From Dichotomicrobium sp964540795 (lineage in GTDB: Bacteria > Pseudomonadota > Alphaproteobacteria > Rhizobiales > Rhodomicrobiaceae): a stretch of DNA of 17,561 nucleotides. Below are positions 1-6,255 of the stretch, piece by piece; the first letter of the stretch is position 1, and each line of letters begins with the position of its first letter. The DNA lies in NCBI GenBank assembly GCA_964540795.1, contig CAZINX010000029.1:1-17561 (forward strand), given 5' to 3'. A model generated the notes under the pieces. It was not told where the DNA came from and made no database searches. It saw only the letters and a list, made by a program, of their open reading frames with translations. The translations under genes were made by a program, and so were the position numbers.

Positions 1-49
1 GGGTCAGATTCGTTCCGCCGATAGGGTCAGTTTTGCGCCGCCGGTGACA
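1..49. mobile_element. Probable terminus of an IS21-like element (partial, runs off the window)
   Basis: The first 49 bases hold two imperfect tandem copies of a unit starting GGGTCAG, at 1-23 and 24-47, each followed by a short T-rich stretch and a CCGCCG block. The second copy is followed by CA at 48-49. After that the sequence switches abruptly to the leader of an IS5-family element. Short tandem GGGTCA-type repeats just inside a terminus ending in CA are typical of IS21-family elements, where they bind the transposase. No IS21 gene lies in the window, so the family call rests only on this repeat pattern and is tentative. Confidence 0.35.
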
Positions 50-236
50 ATCGCCATCGCCGCCTCGCGACTCACCGCTGTCAAAGCGATTGAATCACGC
101 CCCGGCGCGCCAGGAAATCGCAAAACGAAATTGCAAGGAAATGACGGCCAAACACCCCAAATCCTGCAAATTCCAATACGAAGTTGGGGAGAATCAGACA
201 GCCTTATCAACGGCTTGTCGATAGTTCACGGGGGAC
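50..236 (-). mobile_element. IS5-family element fragment (transposase-leader end only)
   Basis: These 187 bases align, by eye at roughly 90% identity, with 4774-4959, the upstream end of the complete IS5-family element in this window. Both end in the same terminal pattern, GTTCACG followed by a variable base and GGGAC. The fragment keeps the non-coding leader and only the first two codons of the transposase (minus strand, start near 56). The IS21-like terminus then replaces the rest. On its outer side it abuts, at 237, the middle of an IS630 transposase reading frame, so this copy apparently inserted into that gene. It encodes no functional transposase. Confidence 0.85.
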
Positions 237-274
237 GATCTCGATCCGGAAAAACTGATCTTCATCGACGAGAC

Positions 275-299
275 CCTCGGATCAAGCCCGAGGGCAGGC
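275..299 (+). repeat. 25-bp hairpin mini-repeat, copy 1
   Basis: A perfect inverted repeat, CCCTCGG and CCGAGGG (the left arm starts at 274), with a short ATCAAGC loop, followed by the tail CAGGC. Removing exactly 25 bases joins GAG AC to C GGC GCG and restores the IS630 reading frame (DET-GA-STEMSRLRGW). The copy therefore behaves as a discrete insert. It is closely similar to copy 5. Confidence 0.75.
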
Positions 300-394
300 C
301 GGCGCGAGCACGGAGATGTCCCGGCTACGCGGCTGGTCGGCGAACGGCCAGCGCTGCCGCGCCGCGGTCCCGCACGGACACTGGAAGACCACCA

Positions 395-419
395 TCCCGG
401 ATCGGGGTCCGGGACAGGC
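395..419 (+). repeat. 25-bp hairpin mini-repeat, copy 2
   Basis: Inverted repeat TCCCGGA and TCCGGGA around a short TCGGGG-type loop, then the tail CAGGC. Removing 25 bases restores the transposase reading WKTT-(T/I)-FTAGLRL. It is nearly the same as copy 4, differing at about three positions. Confidence 0.75.
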
Positions 420-505
420 TCTTCACTGCCGGGTTGCGGCTGAACGGGCTCGCCGCGCCGATGCTGCTCGACGGTCCCATGCATGGGCGCGCCTTCCGCG
501 CTTAC

Positions 506-530
506 GCCTGCCCCCGCGAAAGCGGGGGTC
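506..530 (-). repeat. 25-bp hairpin mini-repeat, copy 3 (inverted)
   Basis: On the plus strand it reads GCCTG followed by arms CCCCCGC and GCGGGGG around GAAA. In the reverse complement this is hairpin plus the CAGGC tail, as in copies 1, 2 and 4. Excising 25 bases joins TAC to GAG in frame and recovers ...FRAY-EQVLAPELRP. The arm sequence differs from the other subtypes, while the layout and length are the same. Confidence 0.72.
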
Positions 531-583
531 GAGCAGGTGCTGGCACCCGAACTGCGGCCCGTCGATATCGTCATCATGGACAA

Positions 584-608
584 TCCCGGATCGCCGTCCG
601 GGGCAGGC
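584..608 (+). repeat. 25-bp hairpin mini-repeat, copy 4
   Basis: Arms CCCGGA and TCCGGG around TCGCCG, then the tail CAGGC. It is close to copy 2. Removing it joins GAC AA to T TTC AAC in frame (MDN-FNPIEMAFAK), but the ~30 residues that normally separate these motifs in IS630 transposases are missing. A deletion therefore accompanied or preceded this copy. Confidence 0.75.
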
Positions 609-638
609 TTTCAACCCTATCGAGATGGCGTTTGCCAA

Positions 639-664
639 GCCATGCCCTTGGGCTTGACCCGAGG
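639..664 (-). repeat. Hairpin mini-repeat, copy 5 (inverted, slightly diverged)
   Basis: The reverse complement resembles copy 1, with one extra base in the tail and one arm mismatch. It interrupts the transposase between FAK (to 639) and L-A-LLRK (from 667). The inserted stretch is 27 bases including flanking changes, so this copy leaves the frame unchanged. Confidence 0.6.
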
Positions 665-850
665 ATCTGGCCTTGCTCAGGAAAACCGCCGCCCGGACAG
701 TCGACAAGCTTTGGGACGCCGTCGCGCAAAGCCTCGATGCCTTCACGCCAAGAGAATGCGCAAACTACTTCGCCGCGTCAGGCTATGACCCGGATTAAGT
801 TGAATCGGCTCTAATACCAATGCAAGCGGGGCGTAGCCCTCGTGGCACGA

Positions 851-1490
851 TCAGCTTGATGGTCGGAAGTTCCAGGGCAGGAGATCGTCGATCCGGCTTG
901 CGGGATGCCCGTGGGCAAGGGCTTGGAGCGTCGCCTTCAGGTAAGCGCGGGGATCGACGCCGTTGAGCTTGGCGGTCTCGATAAGCGAAGCGATGCGGCC
1001 CCAGTTCCGGCGGCTTCGCTGTGGCCTGCAAACAGCGCGTTCTTTCGGTTGAGGGCGAGCGGCCGGATGGTGTTCGCCACGGCATTGGAGTCGATCTCCA
1101 CGCGGCCGTCGCTCGGGAAGACCTGCAGCCCTTTCCAATGCCGTGCGATGTAGCCGAGCTTCTCGCCGAGGCGGGACTTGGCCGAGACGCGGGCGCGCTG
1201 TTGCTTCAGCCAGACGCCGAACGCCGCCACCAGCGGGGCGGAGCGCTCCTGGCGCACGGCAAGGCGCTCGCCGGGCGGCCGCCCGCTGATCCCGGCCTCG
1301 ATCCGATAGAGCTCGGAGATGCGCGTCAGTCCCGAGGTCGAGATCTTGGAGCGGAACACGACGATCAGGCCGGAATGCGGGCCGAGACCCAACTGCTCCT
1401 GCACCACAGCCGTCAAACCGTCATGCCCCTTGCGGAAGTCGACCGGCCTGGTGGCGACCACGATGCGAAGCGACGGTCGAAGGGGATCAA
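851..1490 (-). pseudogene. IS66 tnpB-tnpC deletion fusion (broken)
   Basis: Reading leftward, a TTG start at 1490 overlaps the tnpA stop by 4 bases and begins an IS66 TnpB (IPFD...), but a missing base near 1475 throws the frame. The frame containing VATRPVDFRKGHDGL and SGLIVVFRSK (about 1461-1345) is TnpB. It runs in frame into TnpC sequence (ISELYRIEA...RPPGERLAVRQERS, then WKGLQVFPSDGRVEIDSNAV and RPLALNRKNALFAG). A second frameshift near 1005 leads into IASLIETAKLNGVDPRAYL and RIDDLLPW, ending at TGA 851-853. The TnpC catalytic core is deleted, so the remnant should not support transposition. Confidence 0.8.
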
Positions 1491-1903
1491 GTCGCCTCGC
1501 CCAGCGCCGCGGCGATCTCCGCTACCCGCCTGGCATCCGTCGTCGCTGCAACACGGACGATGATTGACCCGGCGACGATCTCGATCCGCTCAGCCTCGAC
1601 CGCTCCGGCGCGCGCCCTGTCCCCCGCGCGTTCAGGTTTTGGCGCCGCCTCCACCGCGAGCATCGCGAACTCCGGCCCGGTAGACGGCGCGGGCAACATG
1701 AGCTTGCCTTCGCGTGCAAGACGCCGCCACGCCGACAGATGATTCGAACTCATGTCGTAGTGCCGCGCAACCTCGTTCACCGTCACCCCCTCGACCAGAG
1801 TCTCAGCAACGATCCGGCCCTTGATCTCGTCCGGCCAGCGCCGATGCCCGCGCGGACCCATGACCAGATCGATGCCAGTGAGAACCTCAGTTAAGCCCTC
1901 CAT
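1487..1903 (-). CDS. tnpA: IS66-family accessory protein TnpA
   Basis: A 138-residue IS66 OrfA (TnpA) protein. The N-terminal half has the family pattern RRWPDEIKGRIVAETL, then a helix-turn-helix region VTVNEVARHYDMSSNHLSAWRR (about residues 41-62). The C-terminal half (EFAMLAVE... and IEIVAGSIIVRV) also fits the family. Start at ATG 1903. The stop TGA at 1489-1487 overlaps the TTG start of the tnpB remnant, the usual translational coupling of IS66 genes. The reading frame is intact, but its partners TnpB and TnpC are destroyed, so it is probably non-functional. TnpA's role in transposition is not well defined. Confidence 0.82.
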   Translation of the reverse strand: MEGLTEVLTGIDLVMGPRGHRRWPDEIKGRIVAETLVEGVTVNEVARHYDMSSNHLSAWRRLAREGKLMLPAPSTGPEFAMLAVEAAPKPERAGDRARAGAVEAERIEIVAGSIIVRVAATTDARRVAEIAAALGEAT

Positions 1904-1989
1904 TGAGAGACGCCTTATGTATCAGCATGGGAGAAGGCTTCTCAGATCACAGGGCGCAGAAAAAAGGTGTGGGTGCTGTCAACGCTTAC

Positions 1990-2389
1990 AGCGCTTCTGA
2001 CGCGATTCAAGGAAAAGCTACGGGCTGCTCTCGCCGTCAAGCAAAAACGATCGTACCTCGATGGCATGTTCGCCAGCATTGACGCACGTTGCCAAGCGTC
2101 GCTTGTGATCGGATCTGAACCCGCATGGTAAAGCGAATCTGTATTTGTAGCGGTATCGGCCGTTGAACAGCTCGACAACCTACGATGCCCCTCTCCGTCA
2201 AGCTCACACCAGCCTCAAGGCCCTATCTATCGCCTTGCAGCGATCTCCAAGGCCTGCTATTGACGACAATGTTCGCGGAATCCGCCCTTCTCCCAAATCA
2301 GATAATTCGTCTTCGCCAGCCCACGACCTGATCATCGCCCCGAACTTGATCGTTGGGAAAACAAAGCCACGAAGACCCGAACCTGAGTT
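1990..2389. other. 400-bp stretch without a recognisable gene; possible gene remnant
   Basis: It lies between the IS66 right end and the GT92-like gene. In one plus-strand frame, codons from the IS66 boundary (1988) run to TAA 2129-2131 and give a 47-residue, helix-like tail (LLTRFKEKLRAALAVKQKRS...). This could be the 3' end of a gene cut by IS66, but I cannot assign a family. From 2132 to 2389 I see no coding pattern, no clear promoter boxes and no strong ribosome-binding site before the ATG at 2390. The promoter for the glycosyltransferase presumably lies here. Confidence 0.4.
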
Positions 2390-3361
2390 ATGAGCCGCTT
2401 AAAATTACAAGCACTCCTTTTCCGGGATCGTCTCAGAGCACTGCGCCACCGCGCATTCGGAGAGCCTGCAACGTCGGCGCTGTACGAAGTACCAGAGATA
2501 GAATTCGACGAGACCAAACAAGTCGGGATTGCCTTTACAGCGATCATCAAGAACGAAGCCGACTATCTTGAAGAATGGATTGCGTTTCACGCGATGCTCG
2601 GCGTGCGCCACTTTTATCTTTACGATAATGGCAGCACTGACGACACGGCAGGTGTGCTATCTCCGTATATCGAGAAAGGCATAGTCACCCTGATCCCCTG
2701 GAAAAACTTCATCGCGTCAATCAACCCGCAGCGCGCAGCCGTCGCCCACGCCGTCGCGAATTTTGGCGCGCACTACCGTTGGCTCGCTCCGATCGATGTC
2801 GATGAGTTCGTCTTTCCTGTAGAGGGCGACTCGCTCGAGGACACACTCGTGGAATTTTCCGACGTGCCGATCATTTGCCTCCCCTGGATCAACTTCGGAC
2901 CTTCCGGCCACGAACGGAAACCGGAAGGGCTGGTCATCGAGAACTACACGGAGCGCGCCGCATTTCCACCCATTCCTGAGCAATACTCTTTGCTCAGGTA
3001 CAAATGTTTTGTTGATCCTAAAGAGGTCGCAATCGCCGGTACCCACTCTTTTGTTTTGAAGGATTTGAGACGGATCATGATAAATGATAACAAAACATTC
3101 TTCCCTGAGTATCAGAAGCGAGACCCCCGGCATGCATCGACAAAACGCCTGCGACTGCACCACTACTTCACACGCTCTGCAGAGGAATTGCAGAAAAAAT
3201 TACAAAAGGGGCGCGTCTCAAGGTCTGGAAATGTTAATTTGTCAGCTTTAGACAATCGACTGAAGCACTTTTATATATCCTGCACGGAAGACCGCACAAT
3301 TCTCCGATTCACTCCCCAATTATACGATCTACTTGATTCAAAAAAATCGCAAGGATTTTAA
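2390..3361 (+). CDS. Glycosyltransferase, GT92/GT2-like (DUF23-type)
   Basis: 323 residues. It shows the GT92-like layout of a GT-A glycosyltransferase: IIKNEADYLEEWIAFH (52-67) with LGVRHFYLYDNGSTDDT (70-86) forms the nucleotide-sugar region. WLAPIDVDEFVFP (131-143) carries the DxD-type metal site (D136-D138), and a distal GTHSF plus LHHYFTRSAEEL lies further on. No membrane segment is evident, so it is probably a cytosolic enzyme adding a sugar to a glycan or lipid-linked intermediate; the substrate is not predictable. The Shine-Dalgarno before ATG 2390 is weak. It lies in the same orientation as the GT4 gene at 5028 and was presumably cotranscribed with it before the IS5 element landed between them. 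Its base composition is less GC-rich than the pse core genes. Confidence 0.8.
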   Translation: MSRLKLQALLFRDRLRALRHRAFGEPATSALYEVPEIEFDETKQVGIAFTAIIKNEADYLEEWIAFHAMLGVRHFYLYDNGSTDDTAGVLSPYIEKGIVTLIPWKNFIASINPQRAAVAHAVANFGAHYRWLAPIDVDEFVFPVEGDSLEDTLVEFSDVPIICLPWINFGPSGHERKPEGLVIENYTERAAFPPIPEQYSLLRYKCFVDPKEVAIAGTHSFVLKDLRRIMINDNKTFFPEYQKRDPRHASTKRLRLHHYFTRSAEELQKKLQKGRVSRSGNVNLSALDNRLKHFYISCTEDRTILRFTPQLYDLLDSKKSQGF

Positions 3362-3402
3362 CACATAAATGCGCTCTACTTGCGATCAAACTCACGGCTA
3401 GT

Positions 3403-3408
3403 TATCTG
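3403..3408 (+). repeat. Target-site direct repeat, left copy
   Basis: TATCTG at 3403-3408 is repeated at 4960-4965, directly flanking the IS5-family element. The copies abut termini beginning GTC and ending GAC, as expected for a duplicated target. Confidence 0.6.
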
Positions 3409-4959
3409 GTCGGTCGTGAACAATCCGGATTTTAAGGCGCGATAGGGTTGAACCGCGTCCGATCAGCGATGGCTAGCAGGAGCGACAAAAGCCCCCTGAA
3501 CCACCTGAGCAGGAGCGCGAAGTTGTAGCCGGCGGCAGCAAGGATAGCGTTGATGGCATCGCCGTCTTCACCAGCAAGATAGTTGCGCTCCATACGGTGC
3601 TCGGTCTTGATATGGCCGATGACCGGTTCGATGGCTGAGCGCCTGCGCATCTCGCGTTTGATCTGCGGCGTGACCCGGCGCTTCTGACCGGCGGTGAACA
3701 CCCTGAACTTGTGGCTCAGCGGTGCGTTGTGGCCGCGGTAGCCGACATCGGCGAGGATGCGGGAGAGCTCGTTGCCGATGGTGCGCTCCATCTCCGGAAT
3801 GACGCTCGCCAGCGTGTGGCCGTCATAGGGGTTGCCCGGCAGCGCCTTGGCGTGCAGCGCGAACTGGCCGCCCTTCGCACGCTTCAGCGTGGTCGCCACC
3901 GAGACCTTGACGCCGAACTCATAAGGCGCGTGGGCTTTACCCTTGCCGATGCATTCAACCTCGGGCGCATGCAGGCTGTAGACCTTGCGCCCGCGCTGTC
4001 GCTGGCGCTGCTCCAGCACACGGCCGGCCAGGTAGAGCGGTCGCCTGAAGATCACCTCGAGATCCTCTTCCCCGGCGATCTGACGCCTGATGTCCCGGAT
4101 CGTGCGGCCGAGATAAGTTCGCAGCGTGCGCAAGGCCCGTTTGGCGCGCTTGAACTGCTTGGCGTGGGCGTAGCGCTGATGGGCGATCAGCGCCCGCTTG
4201 CCGACCCGCACATAGCTCTGGCGCAGGTCGAGGCCGGTTTTCTTCGCCAGCCTCACCAACCATTCGCGGGCCCGGTTGAGCAGCTTGGCGTCGGTGGGAA
4301 ACATCACGTTTTTGGGCTGCACCGTGGTGTCGACGATCACCCCGCGGGTGTCGGCCGGCGTCATTGCGCCGGTCTTCACCGCCACCGAGAGGCTCTCATG
4401 CAAGAGAGCAGCGATGCGCTCCTCACCCATACGCTGGCGCCAGCGCGTCATCGAGGAACGGTCGAACGGCAGGTCGTGCCGGAAGAAGGTCTCGCCGCAC
4501 AGATACTGGAAATACGGGTTCTCCACCCAGCGCGCGCACAGCGCCTCGTCCGACAGGTCGAAGGTGTGCTTGAGGATCGCCAAACCCGCCATCAGCCGCG
4601 TCGGCAAGGGCGGCATGCCAGGCCCATCGGAATACACCGCGCCGAAACGCTCTTCCAGCACCGGCCAGTCGATCGCCTGCGCCAGCCGCACCAGCTCGTG
4701 TTCCATATTGATGATCTGGTCGAGCCGGGCGCGGAACAAATCCTGCTCGCCGCCGTCGCCTCGCTCCCGGGGTCTCGCCATCTCCGCCTCCCGACTCACC
4801 GCTGTCAAAGCGATTGAATCACGGGTCGGTGCGCCAGGGAATCGCAAAACGAAATTGCAAGGAAATGACCGCCAAAACCCCAAATCCTGCAAATCCCAAT
4901 ACGGAGTTTGGGAGAATCAGACAGTCTAATCAATGGCTTGGCGATAGTTCACGTGGGAC
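3409..4959 (-). mobile_element. Complete IS5-family insertion sequence, 1551 bp
   Basis: It is bounded by imperfect inverted repeats. The left end reads GTCGGTCGTGAACAATC (3409-3425). The reverse complement of the right end reads GTCCCACGTGAACTATC. The two share GTC, CGTGAAC and ATC. TATCTG directly flanks both sides. The element contains one intact DDE transposase on the minus strand and a ~175-bp leader on the right. The right end matches the truncated copy at 50-236. It sits between two glycosyltransferase genes, separated by roughly 110 bp before insertion, and may be polar on the GT4 gene. Confidence 0.82.
3432..4781 (-). CDS. IS5-family transposase (DDE)
   Basis: 449 residues when started at ATG 4781 (MARPRERGDGGEQDLF...), which has a GGGAGG Shine-Dalgarno about 8 bases upstream. 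An in-frame upstream ATG at 4892 would translate the terminal leader and is unlikely. The N-terminal domain has the family pattern LDQIINMEHELVRLA, then PTRLMAGLAILKHTFDLSDEALCARWVENPYFQYLCGE. The DDE residues are visible: D151 in VIVDTTVQPKN, D345 in ILADVGYRGH, and E385 in AIEPVIGHIKTEHRM. The frame is complete, so the element may be active. It catalyses cut-and-paste transposition of its own element. The gene is opposite to the flanking glycosyltransferases. Confidence 0.93.
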   Translation of the reverse strand: MARPRERGDGGEQDLFRARLDQIINMEHELVRLAQAIDWPVLEERFGAVYSDGPGMPPLPTRLMAGLAILKHTFDLSDEALCARWVENPYFQYLCGETFFRHDLPFDRSSMTRWRQRMGEERIAALLHESLSVAVKTGAMTPADTRGVIVDTTVQPKNVMFPTDAKLLNRAREWLVRLAKKTGLDLRQSYVRVGKRALIAHQRYAHAKQFKRAKRALRTLRTYLGRTIRDIRRQIAGEEDLEVIFRRPLYLAGRVLEQRQRQRGRKVYSLHAPEVECIGKGKAHAPYEFGVKVSVATTLKRAKGGQFALHAKALPGNPYDGHTLASVIPEMERTIGNELSRILADVGYRGHNAPLSHKFRVFTAGQKRRVTPQIKREMRRRSAIEPVIGHIKTEHRMERNYLAGEDGDAINAILAAAGYNFALLLRWFRGLLSLLLAIADRTRFNPIAP

Positions 4960-4965
4960 TATCTG
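4960..4965 (+). repeat. Target-site direct repeat, right copy
   Basis: TATCTG immediately follows the GGGAC terminus of the IS5-family element and matches 3403-3408. Confidence 0.6.
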
Positions 4966-5027
4966 ATTGCCCCCTTGATCAGCTATTATTTGCCCTTACC
5001 CGCATCTCATTTGTACGGAGGATAAAC

Positions 5028-6248
5028 ATGGGAACTGCTGTTACTCATTCTAAATCGGCACGACGAATCGCGCTGTTTCAGTGGTCGTTCGCTGGTGGAG
5101 GTGTAGAGAGAATGAATGTTCGGCTGGCTTCGGCGTTATTATCTCGTGGCTATCGAGTCGACATTGTGGTCCTTAATCCAGACGGACCTAATCGGACGCT
5201 GATCCCTAAGGAAGCAAAAATCATACCCTTGAAGCGGAGGACACGGCTCGCAGGCTTACTTTGGGCAATCGGGCTGAACGAGCGCCTAGCCATTAAGCTA
5301 GCAGATTTCCCAAAATTACCAGAGTTATTTTCTTGGCTCCCATCCTACTCTACGTACCTTCAAGAGTTCAAGCCGGATATCGTGGTCAGCGCTATGCCTC
5401 ACTGCAACCTCGTCGCAGCGGCAGCAAAAGCGTTTTGCAAAGAGACACCTTATACCATGCTTACAGAGCGGAACCCGCCCTCCAGCAAATTTCGAGCTCA
5501 GCCATCGCACATGCGGCGTTTTGGAAAGCCTATGTCTATATTATATCACTTCGCCGACGTCCTTGTCGGTGTATCCACAGAAGTTAGTCACGATCTGGCC
5601 ACAACTTTAGATATCCCGTCACAACATGTTGAAACAGTATACAATCCCGCCTATGATCACGAGATCGCCAGACTGGCCGCTCAAAAACCCAATCATGTTT
5701 GGTTTGAGGAAGACGAGAGCAGAAAGGAATCAATCCTGTTATCTGTTGGAAAGCTCCATCCACAGAAGGATTTCCCTACGCTCATACGAGCGTTTGCCGC
5801 TCTCCACCTAAATTACCCTCAACATAGAGACTCAAGACTTTTGATTTTGGGCACTGGAAAACAATATAAATACTTGATGAAATTGGCTCGGGATCTTGGT
5901 GTTGCTGATTCTATCGATTTACCCGGGTACACAGACAACCCCTATTCATACATGGCTCGGAGCTCAGTCTTCATCTTACCATCAATTTATGAGGGCTTCG
6001 GCAACGTTATTGTTGAAGCACTTGGATGCGGGTGTCCTGTAGTCGCCACAACCGCTCCAGGCGGTCCCGCCGAGATTTTGAACTACGGAGAGTTTGGCTG
6101 GCTTGTCGAACCTGGCGACGTTGCGGGCATGACAGAAGCCATCCATCACGCCCTGGGCCATCCACAACCACCCTGCGTGCTCCGTGATAGAGCCAAGCAA
6201 TTCTCCGTTGAGAAATCTTTAGACGCATTAATGAGCCTTATGCCCTAA
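5028..6248 (+). CDS. Glycosyltransferase family 4
   Basis: 406 residues from ATG 5028, which has a strong GGAGG about 8 bases upstream. The same frame stays open upstream to 4908, but that extension lies inside the IS5 element and is excluded. It has a GT-B fold. The N-terminal acceptor domain starts FQWSFAGGGVERMNVRLASALLSRGY. The C-terminal donor domain holds ILLSVGKLHPQKDFPTLIRAF, then RLLILGTG, and the retaining-GT4 signature PSIYEGFGNVIVEALGCG (the E-x7-E motif), followed by PVVATTAPGGPAEIL. It probably transfers a hexose or similar sugar from a nucleotide donor to a lipid-linked or surface glycan in the cytosol. Its end is only 7 bases from the convergent gene at 6256, leaving no room for a separate terminator. 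Confidence 0.9.
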   Translation: MGTAVTHSKSARRIALFQWSFAGGGVERMNVRLASALLSRGYRVDIVVLNPDGPNRTLIPKEAKIIPLKRRTRLAGLLWAIGLNERLAIKLADFPKLPELFSWLPSYSTYLQEFKPDIVVSAMPHCNLVAAAAKAFCKETPYTMLTERNPPSSKFRAQPSHMRRFGKPMSILYHFADVLVGVSTEVSHDLATTLDIPSQHVETVYNPAYDHEIARLAAQKPNHVWFEEDESRKESILLSVGKLHPQKDFPTLIRAFAALHLNYPQHRDSRLLILGTGKQYKYLMKLARDLGVADSIDLPGYTDNPYSYMARSSVFILPSIYEGFGNVIVEALGCGCPVVATTAPGGPAEILNYGEFGWLVEPGDVAGMTEAIHHALGHPQPPCVLRDRAKQFSVEKSLDALMSLMP

Positions 6249-6255
6249 ACAGCTT

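Larger units (their letters stand above)
237..798 (+). pseudogene. IS630-family transposase remnant (C-terminal part), broken by hairpin repeats
   Basis: Three-frame reading recovers IS630 transposase motifs in order: IFIDET (258-275, first catalytic Asp), MSRLRGW and PHGHWKTT (316-393), FTAGLRLNGLAAPMLLDGP (422-478), IVIMDN (second Asp, about 567-584), FNPIEMAFAK (catalytic Glu, 610-639), and a C-terminus rich in LLRK, DAFTP and NYFAASGYDPD ending at TAA 796-798. The N-terminal part is missing, because the gene begins at the IS5 fragment boundary. Each of four frame changes or joins coincides with a ~25-bp hairpin repeat, and a fifth copy sits near 639-664. About 30 residues between MDN and FNPIE are also gone. 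It cannot encode an active enzyme. Confidence 0.87.
822..1989 (-). mobile_element. IS66-family element, internally deleted
   Basis: It contains IS66 tnpA (intact), the start of tnpB and the end of tnpC on the minus strand in the usual order. The right terminus is marked by CGCTTAC at 1983-1989, the reverse complement of the GTAAGCG tip typical of IS66. At the left, GCAAGCG at 822-828 is a one-mismatch match to the same tip. No 8-bp target duplication is evident, as expected of a decayed element. The normal element is about 2.5 kb, and most of tnpB and tnpC is missing. Confidence 0.7.

Noticed and set aside
44..814. 256-codon plus-strand open frame covering the IS5 fragment and the IS630 region
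   Set aside because: It mixes IS5 leader, parts of the IS630 frame and hairpin repeats. It is a chance frame through a pseudogene, not a gene.
3711..4817. 368-codon plus-strand open frame opposite the IS5 transposase
   Set aside because: It is a GC-rich antisense shadow of a well-supported transposase, with no family motifs.
4782..4892. Extended start of the IS5 transposase at 4892
   Set aside because: The extension translates the element's leader. MARPRERG at 4781 has a good Shine-Dalgarno and matches the family's usual N-terminus.
4908..5027. Extended start for the GT4 glycosyltransferase at 4908
   Set aside because: The extra 40 codons lie mostly inside the IS5 terminus, and ATG 5028 has a strong GGAGG site.
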